A stretch of DNA of 64,000 nt from Xanthomonas euvesicatoria pv. euvesicatoria (lineage in GTDB: Bacteria; Pseudomonadota; Gammaproteobacteria; Xanthomonadales; Xanthomonadaceae). Location: positions 39,123 to 103,122 of the forward strand of contig NZ_JAJIUJ010000068.1 of assembly GCF_020880415.1 (NCBI RefSeq). Reading direction: 5' to 3'. Each line of letters begins with the position of its first letter. Within the stretch, counting starts at the first letter, position 1. A program made the translations under genes and the position numbers. Of the stretch, positions 54,259 through 64,000 are shown in pieces. The notes under the pieces are model-generated. The model searched no databases, had not been told where the DNA came from, and saw only the letters and a program-made list of their open reading frames with translations.

Positions 54259-55404
54259 ATGGCCCAAACCGCTCCCGACCTGCGCGCACTGCTCATCCTG
54301 CTGCTGGCAGGCGGCCGCAGCCCGCCGCGCCGAAAATTGCTGACCTCGTACGGGTCAGCGTCCGAAATGCTGGCAGCCGGGCCTGGGGCGTGGCGCGCCG
54401 CTGGTTGCGATGAGGTGCAGGCTGCGCTGCTGCAGGGCCCCGATCCACAGGCGCTGGAGGCCGGGCTGCGCTGGTGCGAACAGCCCGGCCACCACCTGAT
54501 CGGCTGGTGCGATCCGGATTACCCGGCCCTGTTGCGGCATATCGCCAATCCGCCGATGGCCTTGTTCGTGGACGGCGACCCCAATGTCCTCTGGCACCCG
54601 GGCGTGGCGGTGGTCGGCAGCCGCTCGGCCACTGCCGGCGGCCGCGACCATACCCGCGCATTCGCCTCCAGCCTGGCCTGCGCCGGGCTGAGCATCGTCA
54701 GCGGCATGGCCGCCGGCGTGGATGCGATCGCACACGAGGCCGCATTGGCCCAGCACGACGGCATCACCGTGGCGGTGGTCGGCACAGGTGTCGATGTCGC
54801 CTATCCCGAGCGGCACCAAGGCTTGCGCGATCGCATCGCCGAACGCGGCGCGGTGGTCAGCGAATATCTGCCTGGCACTGCTCCGGTCGCGGCGCACTTT
54901 CCGGCCCGCAACCGGATCATTGCCGGGCTGGCACTGGGGACGCTGGTGGTCGAAGCGGCGATGCGTTCGGGCGCACTGATTACCGCCCGGCTGGCGGCCG
55001 AAGCAGGGCGCGAGGTGTTCGCCCTCCCCGGCTCGCTGCACAATCCGCTCGCGCGCGGCTGCCATCACCTGATCCGGCAGGGCGCCACGCTGGCGCAGGA
55101 GCCCGCACAGGTCATTGAGGGACTGGGCCAGCTGTCCGGCGAATTGGCCACCGCCTTGCGCAAGCGCCTGGCAGCCCCCACTGAATTGCCCAGCAAGGCA
55201 ACCACCAGTGCTGGCGCCGGTCCCGCCCGCTCCGATCCCGACTACCAGCGCTTGTGGCAAGCGCTGGGCCACGACCCAACCCCTATGGATTCATTGGTGC
55301 AGCGCACCGGATTGACGGTCGCCGCGCTGTCCTCCATGCTGCTCATCATGGAACTGGAGGGAGACGTGGTCACCGAGCACGGTCGCTATACCCGCAATCC
55401 TTAG
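54259..55404 (+). CDS. dprA: DNA-processing protein DprA
   Basis: This 381-aa DprA/Smf protein takes up transformed single-stranded DNA and loads RecA. The Rossmann-like core contains GVAVVGSRSATAGGRDHTR, SGMAAGVDAIAHEAAL, HFPARNRIIAGLALGTLVVEA and REVFALPGSLHNPLARGCHHLIRQGA. The C-terminal winged-helix domain from about residue 320 (DSLVQRTGLTVAALSSMLLIMELEG) fits the full-length family. The smg gene follows. Confidence 0.95.
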   Translation: MAQTAPDLRALLILLLAGGRSPPRRKLLTSYGSASEMLAAGPGAWRAAGCDEVQAALLQGPDPQALEAGLRWCEQPGHHLIGWCDPDYPALLRHIANPPMALFVDGDPNVLWHPGVAVVGSRSATAGGRDHTRAFASSLACAGLSIVSGMAAGVDAIAHEAALAQHDGITVAVVGTGVDVAYPERHQGLRDRIAERGAVVSEYLPGTAPVAAHFPARNRIIAGLALGTLVVEAAMRSGALITARLAAEAGREVFALPGSLHNPLARGCHHLIRQGATLAQEPAQVIEGLGQLSGELATALRKRLAAPTELPSKATTSAGAGPARSDPDYQRLWQALGHDPTPMDSLVQRTGLTVAALSSMLLIMELEGDVVTEHGRYTRNP

Positions 55405-55446
55405 TTTCTTCACCTCCACAGCGTCGCGCGACGCAGGCCGAGGGCA

Positions 55447-55920
55447 ATGAAAGAGAGCATTCTCGATGTACTGCTGTACCTGTTTGAACATTACTTCAGC
55501 GAAGACGCGGACCTGGTCCGTGACCGTGACTCGCTTCAAAATGGCCTGATCCAGGCCGGTTTCAGTCCCGCAGAAATCAGCAAGGCCTTCGATTGGCTGG
55601 ACGCGCTTTCCGAGCAGCGGCCCAGCGTCGCGCGGCCGCATGTCGATGGACCGGTGCGTATCTATCACGGGCCGGAGCTGGACAAGCTCGATGTCGACTG
55701 CCGCGGGTTTCTGCTGTTCCTCGAGCAACACCGCATTCTCGACGCCGACCAGCGCGAGTTGGTGCTGGACCGCGCCATGGCGCTGGATCAGGACGAACTG
55801 GATCTGGACGACCTCAAGTGGGTGGTGCTGATGGTGTTGTTCAACCAGCCCGGGGCGGAAGCGGCCTATGCCTGGATGGAAACCCAGATGTTCCTGGACG
55901 AGCCTGAATCCGTACACTGA
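55447..55920 (+). CDS. smg: Smg family protein (DUF494)
   Basis: This 157-aa helical protein, [17 protein letters not shown], then [26 protein letters not shown], fits DUF494/Smg. The dprA-smg order is conserved in many gammaproteobacteria. Function is unknown. Confidence 0.92.
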   Translation: MKESILDVLLYLFEHYFSEDADLVRDRDSLQNGLIQAGFSPAEISKAFDWLDALSEQRPSVARPHVDGPVRIYHGPELDKLDVDCRGFLLFLEQHRILDADQRELVLDRAMALDQDELDLDDLKWVVLMVLFNQPGAEAAYAWMETQMFLDEPESVH

Positions 55921-55960
55921 GCGTTGAAGCCGCCACGGATGTGCGTGCAGGGGAACGGGG

Positions 55961-56686
55961 ATGCGCAGTTGGTATTACGCCGATGGCCACCGCCATCGGC
56001 ATGGTCCGGTGGCCGACGACGTCTTGCTGGGCCTGTATCGCGATCGCGTGATCGCCCTGGATACGCTGGTCTGGCGCGAAGGCCTGGACAACTGGTTGCC
56101 GCTGTCAGCGTGCGCCGACACCCTGGGCCCGCCAGTCTCCACGGATGTGCGTGCGGGCGCGGTTCCGCCGCCGTTGCCGCCTGCCGCGGCGCACATTCCG
56201 CCTGCCCAGTCGTCTGTCGCGCCACCAGTGCAGCCACGTCGCAATGGCCCCGGCTGGCCGCTGGTTGCAGTGCTGGGTGCGCTGGCCGGTGTTTTCGTGA
56301 TGGTGGGCGTCATCGGCATCCTCGCTGCGATCGCGTTCCCGGCCTACAACGATTACCTGAGCCGCGCCAAGGTCGCCGAGGCGGTCGGCGAACTGGCCGC
56401 ATTGAAGCCGCAGATCACCGGATTCCTGGCCAGTGAGGGCCGCTGCCCGGTCAATGACGACGCGGGGTTCAAGCCACCCGAGCAGTACGCGAGCGAGCGG
56501 CTGAGCAGCGTGCGCATCGGCCGTTTCGAGGGCAGCGAATGCGGCATCGAAGCCGTGCTCCATGCGCCCAAGTCGGCCAGAATCGACGGCAAGGCCGTGT
56601 GGCTGGAGCTGGATGCGGATGCCGGCAGCTGGCACTGCAGTTCCGAAATCGACGACACCCAACTTCCACCGGATTGCCGCGGCTGA
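55961..56686 (+). CDS. GYF_2-domain, pilin-like membrane protein
   Basis: This 241-aa protein has an N-terminal GYF_2 domain (residues 1-50: WYYADGHRHRHGPVADDVLLGLYRDR, LVWREGLDNWLPL). A proline/alanine linker follows, then one membrane helix at about 105-125, then a type IV pilin-like segment (GILAAIAFPAYNDYLSRAKVAEAVGEL). A globular C-terminal domain of about 100 residues has Cys residues near RCPVNDD, SECGIEAV, WHCSS and PPDCRG. There is no prepilin peptidase site (G-F-T-L), so it is not a processed pilin. Confidence 0.85.
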   Translation: MRSWYYADGHRHRHGPVADDVLLGLYRDRVIALDTLVWREGLDNWLPLSACADTLGPPVSTDVRAGAVPPPLPPAAAHIPPAQSSVAPPVQPRRNGPGWPLVAVLGALAGVFVMVGVIGILAAIAFPAYNDYLSRAKVAEAVGELAALKPQITGFLASEGRCPVNDDAGFKPPEQYASERLSSVRIGRFEGSECGIEAVLHAPKSARIDGKAVWLELDADAGSWHCSSEIDDTQLPPDCRG

Positions 56687-56727
56687 CTGCCTGCTGCATG
56701 CCGATCGCTACACGTTAAGGGGACAAC

Positions 56728-57999
56728 ATGACGCAGTGGTACTACGCCGACGCACAGCGGCAGCGCCAGGGGCCGGTGGACACGGACACGCTTCGCGCGC
56801 GCCTGTCGCAGGGCATCATCGACCGTTCCAGCCTGGTCTGGCGCGAAGGTCTGGCGCAGTGGGTGGCACTGCACGAGATCGAGGGCGAGCTGGGCTTGGA
56901 CAGCGCGGCGGCGGCCGCGGCCCCGGAAGCCGGCGGGCAGATGCCGGCGGATGCGGCAAGCCATGCACCATTGTCGGCTGCGCATCCCGGCCACGACGCG
57001 CCGGCGACAGGTTCGCCCACCGCGACCCTGCCGATCGATGACCACGCCAGGGGGACATCGCACTGGCAACCGGCAGCTGCCGATGGCGGCATTGAGGGTG
57101 CGGGTGCAGGCACCAGCGCCAGCGATACCGGCGCGGCTGCCGGTGCCGATCACCGCCCGGCAATCGCCCCATTACACCGGCCACACGATCAATCCCCTTC
57201 ATCAGACACGTCGGCATGGTCCACCACGCCGCTGGCGTCAGATCCAAGCCCGACCGCGCCCTCGGGCACCACGTGGCCACCGGGTTACACCGCGGCAGCG
57301 GCGACCACGCCACCTCCAGGGGCCTGGGATGCCCCGGCCCTCGCCGCGCCCGCCGCAGACACGGCGCTGCAGGATGCGCCAGTGGTCTACGCCGGGCTCT
57401 GGCGGCGCGTGGCCGCCAGCATTCTCGATAGCCTGATCACCACCTTTGCGGTGTACCTGATCGTGATTCCGCTGGTGTTCGTGGTGGCGCTGGTCACCAC
57501 GCGCGGCGATTCGGGTTCGGCGCTGGACGACGGCAGTGCGCTCGGCATCGCCATCGTGGTGATGTCCTACGGCATCGGCCTGGCCATCCCGACGCTGTAT
57601 TTCGCCTGGATGCAGTCCAGCCGGCATCAGGCCAGCCTGGGCAAGCTCGCCTGCGGCATCAAGCTGGTGCGCGCCGACAGCAACGGCGGGCGGGTCGGAT
57701 TCTGGCGCAATGTGCTGCGCTATCTGGCCTACATGCTGATCAGCGTGCTCACCCTGGGCATCGGCGTGATCGTGGCGGCCTTCATGGCCGGCATGACCGC
57801 GCGCAAGCAGGCTCCGCACGACAAGGTCTGCGACACCCTGGTGGTGGACCGTTGGGCATTCACTGAGCATCCGGAGCGCCAATCCAGGGGTCTGGATACC
57901 GTGTCCATCGTGGTTCTGGCCATTTACGCGGTGATCCTGGTGCTCTCGGTGGTGGCCGTCGCCTTCATGCTGGCGGCGATCGGAATGAGCCAGCGCTAG
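56728..57999 (+). CDS. GYF_2-domain RDD-family membrane protein
   Basis: This 423-aa protein has an N-terminal GYF_2 domain (WYYADAQRQRQGPVDTDTLR, LVWREGLAQWVALH). A long Ala/Pro/Thr linker at about 70-210 is followed by an RDD membrane domain (GLWRRVAASILDSLITTF; QASLGKLACGIKLVRADS; FWRNVLRYLAYMLISVLTLGIGVIVAAF). The three-to-four-helix RDD module is found in many envelope transporters; its substrate is unknown. It follows the GYF_2/pilin-like gene by 41 bases, so the two may interact. Confidence 0.88.
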   Translation: MTQWYYADAQRQRQGPVDTDTLRARLSQGIIDRSSLVWREGLAQWVALHEIEGELGLDSAAAAAAPEAGGQMPADAASHAPLSAAHPGHDAPATGSPTATLPIDDHARGTSHWQPAAADGGIEGAGAGTSASDTGAAAGADHRPAIAPLHRPHDQSPSSDTSAWSTTPLASDPSPTAPSGTTWPPGYTAAAATTPPPGAWDAPALAAPAADTALQDAPVVYAGLWRRVAASILDSLITTFAVYLIVIPLVFVVALVTTRGDSGSALDDGSALGIAIVVMSYGIGLAIPTLYFAWMQSSRHQASLGKLACGIKLVRADSNGGRVGFWRNVLRYLAYMLISVLTLGIGVIVAAFMAGMTARKQAPHDKVCDTLVVDRWAFTEHPERQSRGLDTVSIVVLAIYAVILVLSVVAVAFMLAAIGMSQR

Positions 58000-58063
58000 C
58001 AATTCGCGGCGCCGGCCGCTTGACACGGCGGCGTCCGCCGTGATCTTTCTAATAAGAGAACTG

Positions 58064-58090
58064 AACGCCCGGGAGTCCTTCCCGGGCGTT
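58064..58090. terminator. Hairpin upstream of topA
   Basis: AACGCCCGGGA-GTCCT-TCCCGGGCGTT is an 11-bp perfect stem with a 5-base loop, 64 bases after the RDD gene stop and 91 before topA. There is no T-run. It may terminate the upstream operon or structure the topA leader. Confidence 0.5.
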
Positions 58091-58181
58091 AACGCGTGGG
58101 AAACGGTCGATCTGCTTCCCTCGACCGGCCAATTAGGCCACGCTACCCGCCCCCCGGGCTCCGCCCCAAGAAGTTGCCACC

Positions 58182-60674
<2,493 letters not shown>

Positions 60675-60684
60675 GAGGCGCAGC

Positions 60685-61248
60685 ATGACCGACACACTCG
60701 ACCTGGATCGCGCCGTCGCCACACTGACGCAGGGCGGCGTGATCGCCTACCCGACCGAAGCGGTGTGGGGACTGGGATGCGACCCGCGCCAGGAGGCGGC
60801 CGTACTGCGGCTGCTGGAGATCAAGCGGCGCCCGGTGGAGAAAGGCGTGATCGTGGTGGCGTCGAGCGTGGACCTGCTGCGCGACTGGGTCGACATCGAC
60901 GCACTGGAGCCGGCACGCCGGCAGGACGTGCTGGCCAGCTGGCCCGGCCCGCACACCTGGATCCTGCCGGTCACCGCTCGGGCGCCGCGATGGGTCACCG
61001 GCGAGCATGATGGGCTGGCGGTACGCATCAGCGCGCATCCCGTGGTGGCAGCGCTGTGCGCGGCCTGGGGGGCGCCGCTGGTGTCGACCAGCGCCAACCT
61101 GGCCGGCGAGCCGCCAGCGCGCAGCCGTGCCGCCCTGGATCCGGCATTGCTGGCGACAATCGACGGCGTGGTGGATGGCGAAACCGGCGCCCTGGCGCAG
61201 CCGACCCAGATCCGCGACGCACGCAGCGGGCAGATCCTGCGCGACTGA
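60685..61248 (+). CDS. tsaC: Threonylcarbamoyl-AMP synthase
   Basis: This 187-aa protein is a Sua5/YciO/YrdC-family enzyme. It makes threonylcarbamoyl-adenylate for t6A37 of ANN-decoding tRNAs. Landmarks: GGVIAYPTEAVWGLGCD, IKRRPVEKGVIVVAS, HTWILPVT and VSTSANLAGEPP. It starts 10 bases after topA and is likely cotranscribed. Confidence 0.94.
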   Translation: MTDTLDLDRAVATLTQGGVIAYPTEAVWGLGCDPRQEAAVLRLLEIKRRPVEKGVIVVASSVDLLRDWVDIDALEPARRQDVLASWPGPHTWILPVTARAPRWVTGEHDGLAVRISAHPVVAALCAAWGAPLVSTSANLAGEPPARSRAALDPALLATIDGVVDGETGALAQPTQIRDARSGQILRD

Positions 61249-61477
61249 GTGCGGCCGAGAAACGGCCGCGCAGCCATGAGGCGCGCGCGGCGGGTCCATT
61301 GGTCGTCTATCCCCACGCCGAATGTTCCGGGCCGTCGCCCTTGGCGGCCTACCCGGCCACTGCTGGCATTCCGGAAGCAGGCCGCAGCCATCCGGCGCGT
61401 TGTCGCCTCGCCCCTGCACAGCGTTCGTTCAGCCGCACCCCCTTTGCGGCGGCCGCACGGACGCGCACACTGCAGCC

Positions 61478-62254
61478 ATGCGTACCGTCCTGACTCTTCT
61501 GCTGCTCGCCGCGGCGCTGCCGGCGTCGGCCGCCACCACCGCGAGCAAACCCGACCCGAATGTGCGGGTCTATCGCTGCGTGAGCAGCACCGGCACCGTC
61601 GCCCTGCAGGATGCACCCTGCAGCAGCGGTCGCCAGCAGGTGCTGGATCTGCAACGGCCGCAAGACCCGCCGCCGCGTCCAGCGCGCGTGGAGCCGCCGG
61701 CACCGGTCGCCGCAGCGCCCACGCATGAGGTCCGCATCGTTACCGTGCAACCGCCACAGCCGATGTACGAGTGCACCACCGAAGACGGCAACCGCTACAC
61801 AAGCGACAGCCCGGAAGGCAATCCGCGCTGGGTGCCGACCTGGGGGCCCGCCTATGTGGGCAACACCATTGCTCCCCCGGTCCGCGGCGGTGGCGGCATC
61901 CAGCGTCCACCGATCTCGGTGAGCCCGCGTCCGGCGATCTCGGTGCAGGGTGGCTCCGGACGAGGAAGCGTCCGCGGCAGCGCAAGCTTCGGCGTAGATA
62001 GCTACCAAAGCGGCTATCAGGGCGGTTACAACGGCGGCGGATACGGCGGCACGGTCATCGTGCCGTACGGCAACGTGCAGATCCGCGACGAATGCCACGC
62101 CCTGCCCGCACAGGAAGTCTGCGCGCGGCTGGCCGACCGCCGTTGGGAGCTGATCCGCCGCTACAACAGCGCGCTGCAGAGCGAGCGCGAGGATCTCAGC
62201 CGCGAACAGCGCGGCATCGAGGCACGCCAGCAACGCGACTGCGGCGGCGCATGA
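61478..62254 (+). CDS. Exported DUF4124-type protein
   Basis: This 258-aa protein has a signal peptide (MRTVLTLLLLAAALPASAA). A DUF4124-like Cys domain follows (VRVYRCVSSTGTVALQDAPCSSG), then a proline-rich linker, a second small Cys module (MYECTTEDGNRYTSDSPEG) and a Gly/Ser/Tyr-rich stretch. A C-terminal helical domain contains two Cys (DECHALPAQEVCARLADRRWE). The ATG at 61478 is chosen; longer frames upstream lack coding character. It overlaps the next gene by ATGA. Confidence 0.85.
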   Translation: MRTVLTLLLLAAALPASAATTASKPDPNVRVYRCVSSTGTVALQDAPCSSGRQQVLDLQRPQDPPPRPARVEPPAPVAAAPTHEVRIVTVQPPQPMYECTTEDGNRYTSDSPEGNPRWVPTWGPAYVGNTIAPPVRGGGGIQRPPISVSPRPAISVQGGSGRGSVRGSASFGVDSYQSGYQGGYNGGGYGGTVIVPYGNVQIRDECHALPAQEVCARLADRRWELIRRYNSALQSEREDLSREQRGIEARQQRDCGGA

Positions 62255-62928
62255 GGCGCTGGCCGTTATTGGGCGCAATGACGCTCAGCATGATGGCGCT
62301 CGGTTCGCTGGCCGGCGCGCAGGAAGTGGCCATCTATCGCTGTACCGATCCGACTGGCGCACTGACGGTGCAGAACATGCCGTGCCCGAAGGGCATGCAA
62401 CAACAGAAGAAGCTGATGACCGCACCGGCGGCGGTGCCATTCGCGCCCGGCGGCGCTACCAACCCAGCGCCTGCACCTGCGATGCCAGCGGCGCAACCAA
62501 GGGCTGCTGCGCAGGCGGCTGCATCGGCACCCGCCGCACCGGCCACGCCCGCCGCACCGCCAGCACCGACGGTTACCTCGACATCGACCCTGCCACCGCC
62601 GCCGCTGTTCGAGTGCACCGCACACGACAACGGGCGTTACTTTACCGAAGACCGCGAACCGGCCACGCGCTGCCTGCCGATGCAGACCACCAATCTGGCC
62701 GGCGGCCCGGCCACCGGGGGCGGCAGCGCCTGCGAGGTGGTCACCGACCGCTGCGCGCCGGTGCCGGACCAGAGCCTGTGCGAGGCCTGGCGCAAACGCG
62801 CCGAGCAGGCCGAATCCACCTGGCGCTTCTCCGATGACGCGCAGTCGGCCGAACGCAAACAACGCTATGAGCAGATGCGCCGGGTTCTCGACGAGAGCCG
62901 TTGCGCCAATCCGGCCGCCACGCCCTGA
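62251..62928 (+). CDS. Exported DUF4124-type protein, paralogue of the preceding gene
   Basis: This 225-aa protein has a signal peptide (LSMMALGSLAGA) and a DUF4124-like module (VAIYRCTDPTGALTVQNMPCPKG). An Ala/Pro linker of about 60 residues leads to LFECTAHDNGRYFTEDREP and a C-terminal Cys-containing helical domain (CEVVTDRCAPVPDQSLCEAWRKRAEQ). The layout copies that of the preceding gene, with which it overlaps by four bases, so the pair arose by duplication. Function unknown, location envelope. Confidence 0.85.
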   Translation: MRRWPLLGAMTLSMMALGSLAGAQEVAIYRCTDPTGALTVQNMPCPKGMQQQKKLMTAPAAVPFAPGGATNPAPAPAMPAAQPRAAAQAAASAPAAPATPAAPPAPTVTSTSTLPPPPLFECTAHDNGRYFTEDREPATRCLPMQTTNLAGGPATGGGSACEVVTDRCAPVPDQSLCEAWRKRAEQAESTWRFSDDAQSAERKQRYEQMRRVLDESRCANPAATP

Positions 62929-63096
62929 GCACGCCTGTCGCGCGATGAGCCAACGGGTCTGGACGGTCGGCGGGCAATCGCCATTTGGCTGAAAGACGAC
63001 GCGCAGCATGGGCGGGTGCATGAACATGGTGCATGAACATGCCGGCTCTGCGTCCATGCGCATCCACTCGGAACCAGGCAGTATGTGTCGCCTGCG

Positions 63097-63873
63097 CTAG
63101 AACCCGTAGCGCAAGAAGCCGCCGTCCACGGCGATGCATTCGCCGGTGATGTAACTGGCAGCCGGCAGACATAAAAAACCCACCGCCGCGGCAACTTCTT
63201 CCGGTTCGCCAATGCGGCGCATCGGCGTGCGTTCGATGACCTGTTCGTAGTAGTCCGGATCCGACAACGGACCGGAGGTGCGGCGGGTACGGATGTACCA
63301 CGGCGCCACCGCGTTGACGCGGATGCCGTCTTCGGCCCACTCCACCGCCAGGTTGCGCGTCATTTGCTGCAACGCCGCCTTGGTCATGCCGTACGGCGCG
63401 CCGCTGCGCACATGGGTGATGCCCGAGACGCTGCCGACGTTGACGATGGCCGAGGCTGCGTGTTGCGTCAGCAACGGGTGCGCATAACGCGACAGTTCGA
63501 ATGCGGAAAACACGTTGGTTTCGAAGATGCCGCGCCACTCGTCTTCGGTGTAATCGATCGCGGCGCGGGTCACGTTGCCGCCGGCGTTGTTGATCAGCAG
63601 ATGCAGACCGTCGGCGTGGTCTTCCACCCAATCCAGGATCGCGCGGCGCTCTTCATCGTCGGAGACATCGGCGGCCAGCCCGTGCAGTTCGCGCTCGGGA
63701 AACTCGTCGGCAAGCTCATCGCGCGCCTGCGCCAGGGCATCGGCATCGCGCGCCACCATCAGCAGGTCGGCACCGAAGCCGAGCAGCTCGCGCGCGATGG
63801 CAAGACCAATCCCGGCACTGGCGCCGGTGATGAGGGCGGTCTGTCCATCCAGCCGCCAACGGTGCGTTGTCAC
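63097..63873 (-). CDS. SDR-family oxidoreductase (tropinone reductase-like)
   Basis: This 258-aa classical [19 protein letters not shown] cofactor loop, NNAGGN, catalytic Ser in VGSVSGI, Tyr and Lys in YGMTKAAL, and C-terminus [31 protein letters not shown] after beta-2 fits NADP preference. It resembles plant tropinone reductase-like proteins of bacteria, but the substrate is unknown. It is a single gene at the window's right end. Confidence 0.92.
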   Translation of the reverse strand: MTTHRWRLDGQTALITGASAGIGLAIARELLGFGADLLMVARDADALAQARDELADEFPERELHGLAADVSDDEERRAILDWVEDHADGLHLLINNAGGNVTRAAIDYTEDEWRGIFETNVFSAFELSRYAHPLLTQHAASAIVNVGSVSGITHVRSGAPYGMTKAALQQMTRNLAVEWAEDGIRVNAVAPWYIRTRRTSGPLSDPDYYEQVIERTPMRRIGEPEEVAAAVGFLCLPAASYITGECIAVDGGFLRYGF

Positions 63874-64000
63874 GTGGTAATCCTCTTCAAAGCGCAGGAA
63901 ACGGCCGCTGCAACGCAGTTGACGCGCATGCGTGGCCCGGGCGTTAGAGCGTGGTATGCACGTTGAGATGAGATGCGTTGGCCGCCAGCGGTGCGGAGCG

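Overview
The window looks like a chromosomal segment of a Xanthomonas species (Gammaproteobacteria, Xanthomonadales). GC content is high and almost uniform. Gene order is typical of the genus: def-fmt-rsmB next to a divergent lysM gene, dprA, smg, topA and tsaC. The gene families are typical too: the DUF3348/DUF802/OmpA/DUF2894 cassette, a siderophore-type TonB-dependent receptor, paired DUF4124 proteins and GGGATT-type intergenic repeats. The species cannot be fixed from the sequence alone.

Layout. (1) 0.2-5.5 kb: a tight four-gene operon whose two central products look like a MotA/ZorA-type ion-channel protein with a very long coiled-coil tail and a MotB/ZorB-type OmpA partner. (2) 5.8-11.5 kb (minus strand): an ABC exporter (ATPase plus two DUF3526 permeases) followed by a TonB-dependent siderophore receptor, with palindromes in front of the ATPase gene. 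(3) 11.7-30.2 kb: accessory metabolism and transport. It holds a frameshifted M14 peptidase, three LysR regulators each divergent from a small redox or detoxification gene and each with palindromes in the gap, a secreted nuclease, an alpha/beta hydrolase, SulP and ClC transporters, a ParD-like/methionine aminopeptidase operon with an iterated operator, and a frameshifted FAD monooxygenase.

(4) 30.4-36.1 kb: a decayed integrated element. It is bounded by a 34-bp near-identical repeat lying in an intact tRNA(CAT) gene on the right and in a 3' tRNA remnant on the left. Inside are a three-gene cluster of very small proteins, a umuD gene with a broken umuC, P2-type tail genes R (3' fragment) and S, an AT-rich pair of putative exported proteins, and an integrase interrupted by an amber codon beside the tRNA.

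(5) 36.3-64 kb: core genome. It carries rpoD, dtd, a lipid A-type acyltransferase, a GNAT acetyltransferase, GTP cyclohydrolase II and two PH-domain membrane proteins. A surface-polysaccharide group follows (glycerophosphotransferase-like protein, family 2 glycosyltransferase, O-antigen ligase-like protein, ArnT-like transferase), then rsmB-fmt-def, lysM-dprA-smg, two GYF_2-domain membrane proteins, topA-tsaC, two DUF4124 proteins and an SDR.

The most interesting leads are the ZorAB-like operon at 766-5501, the two-gene AT-rich exported cargo at 33.3-34.8 kb, the small-protein operon at 30.7-31.2 kb, and the ParD-like/Map operator. Several genes carry single-base frameshifts or a nonsense codon. 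These may be genuine decay or sequencing indels, and the sequence alone cannot tell which.
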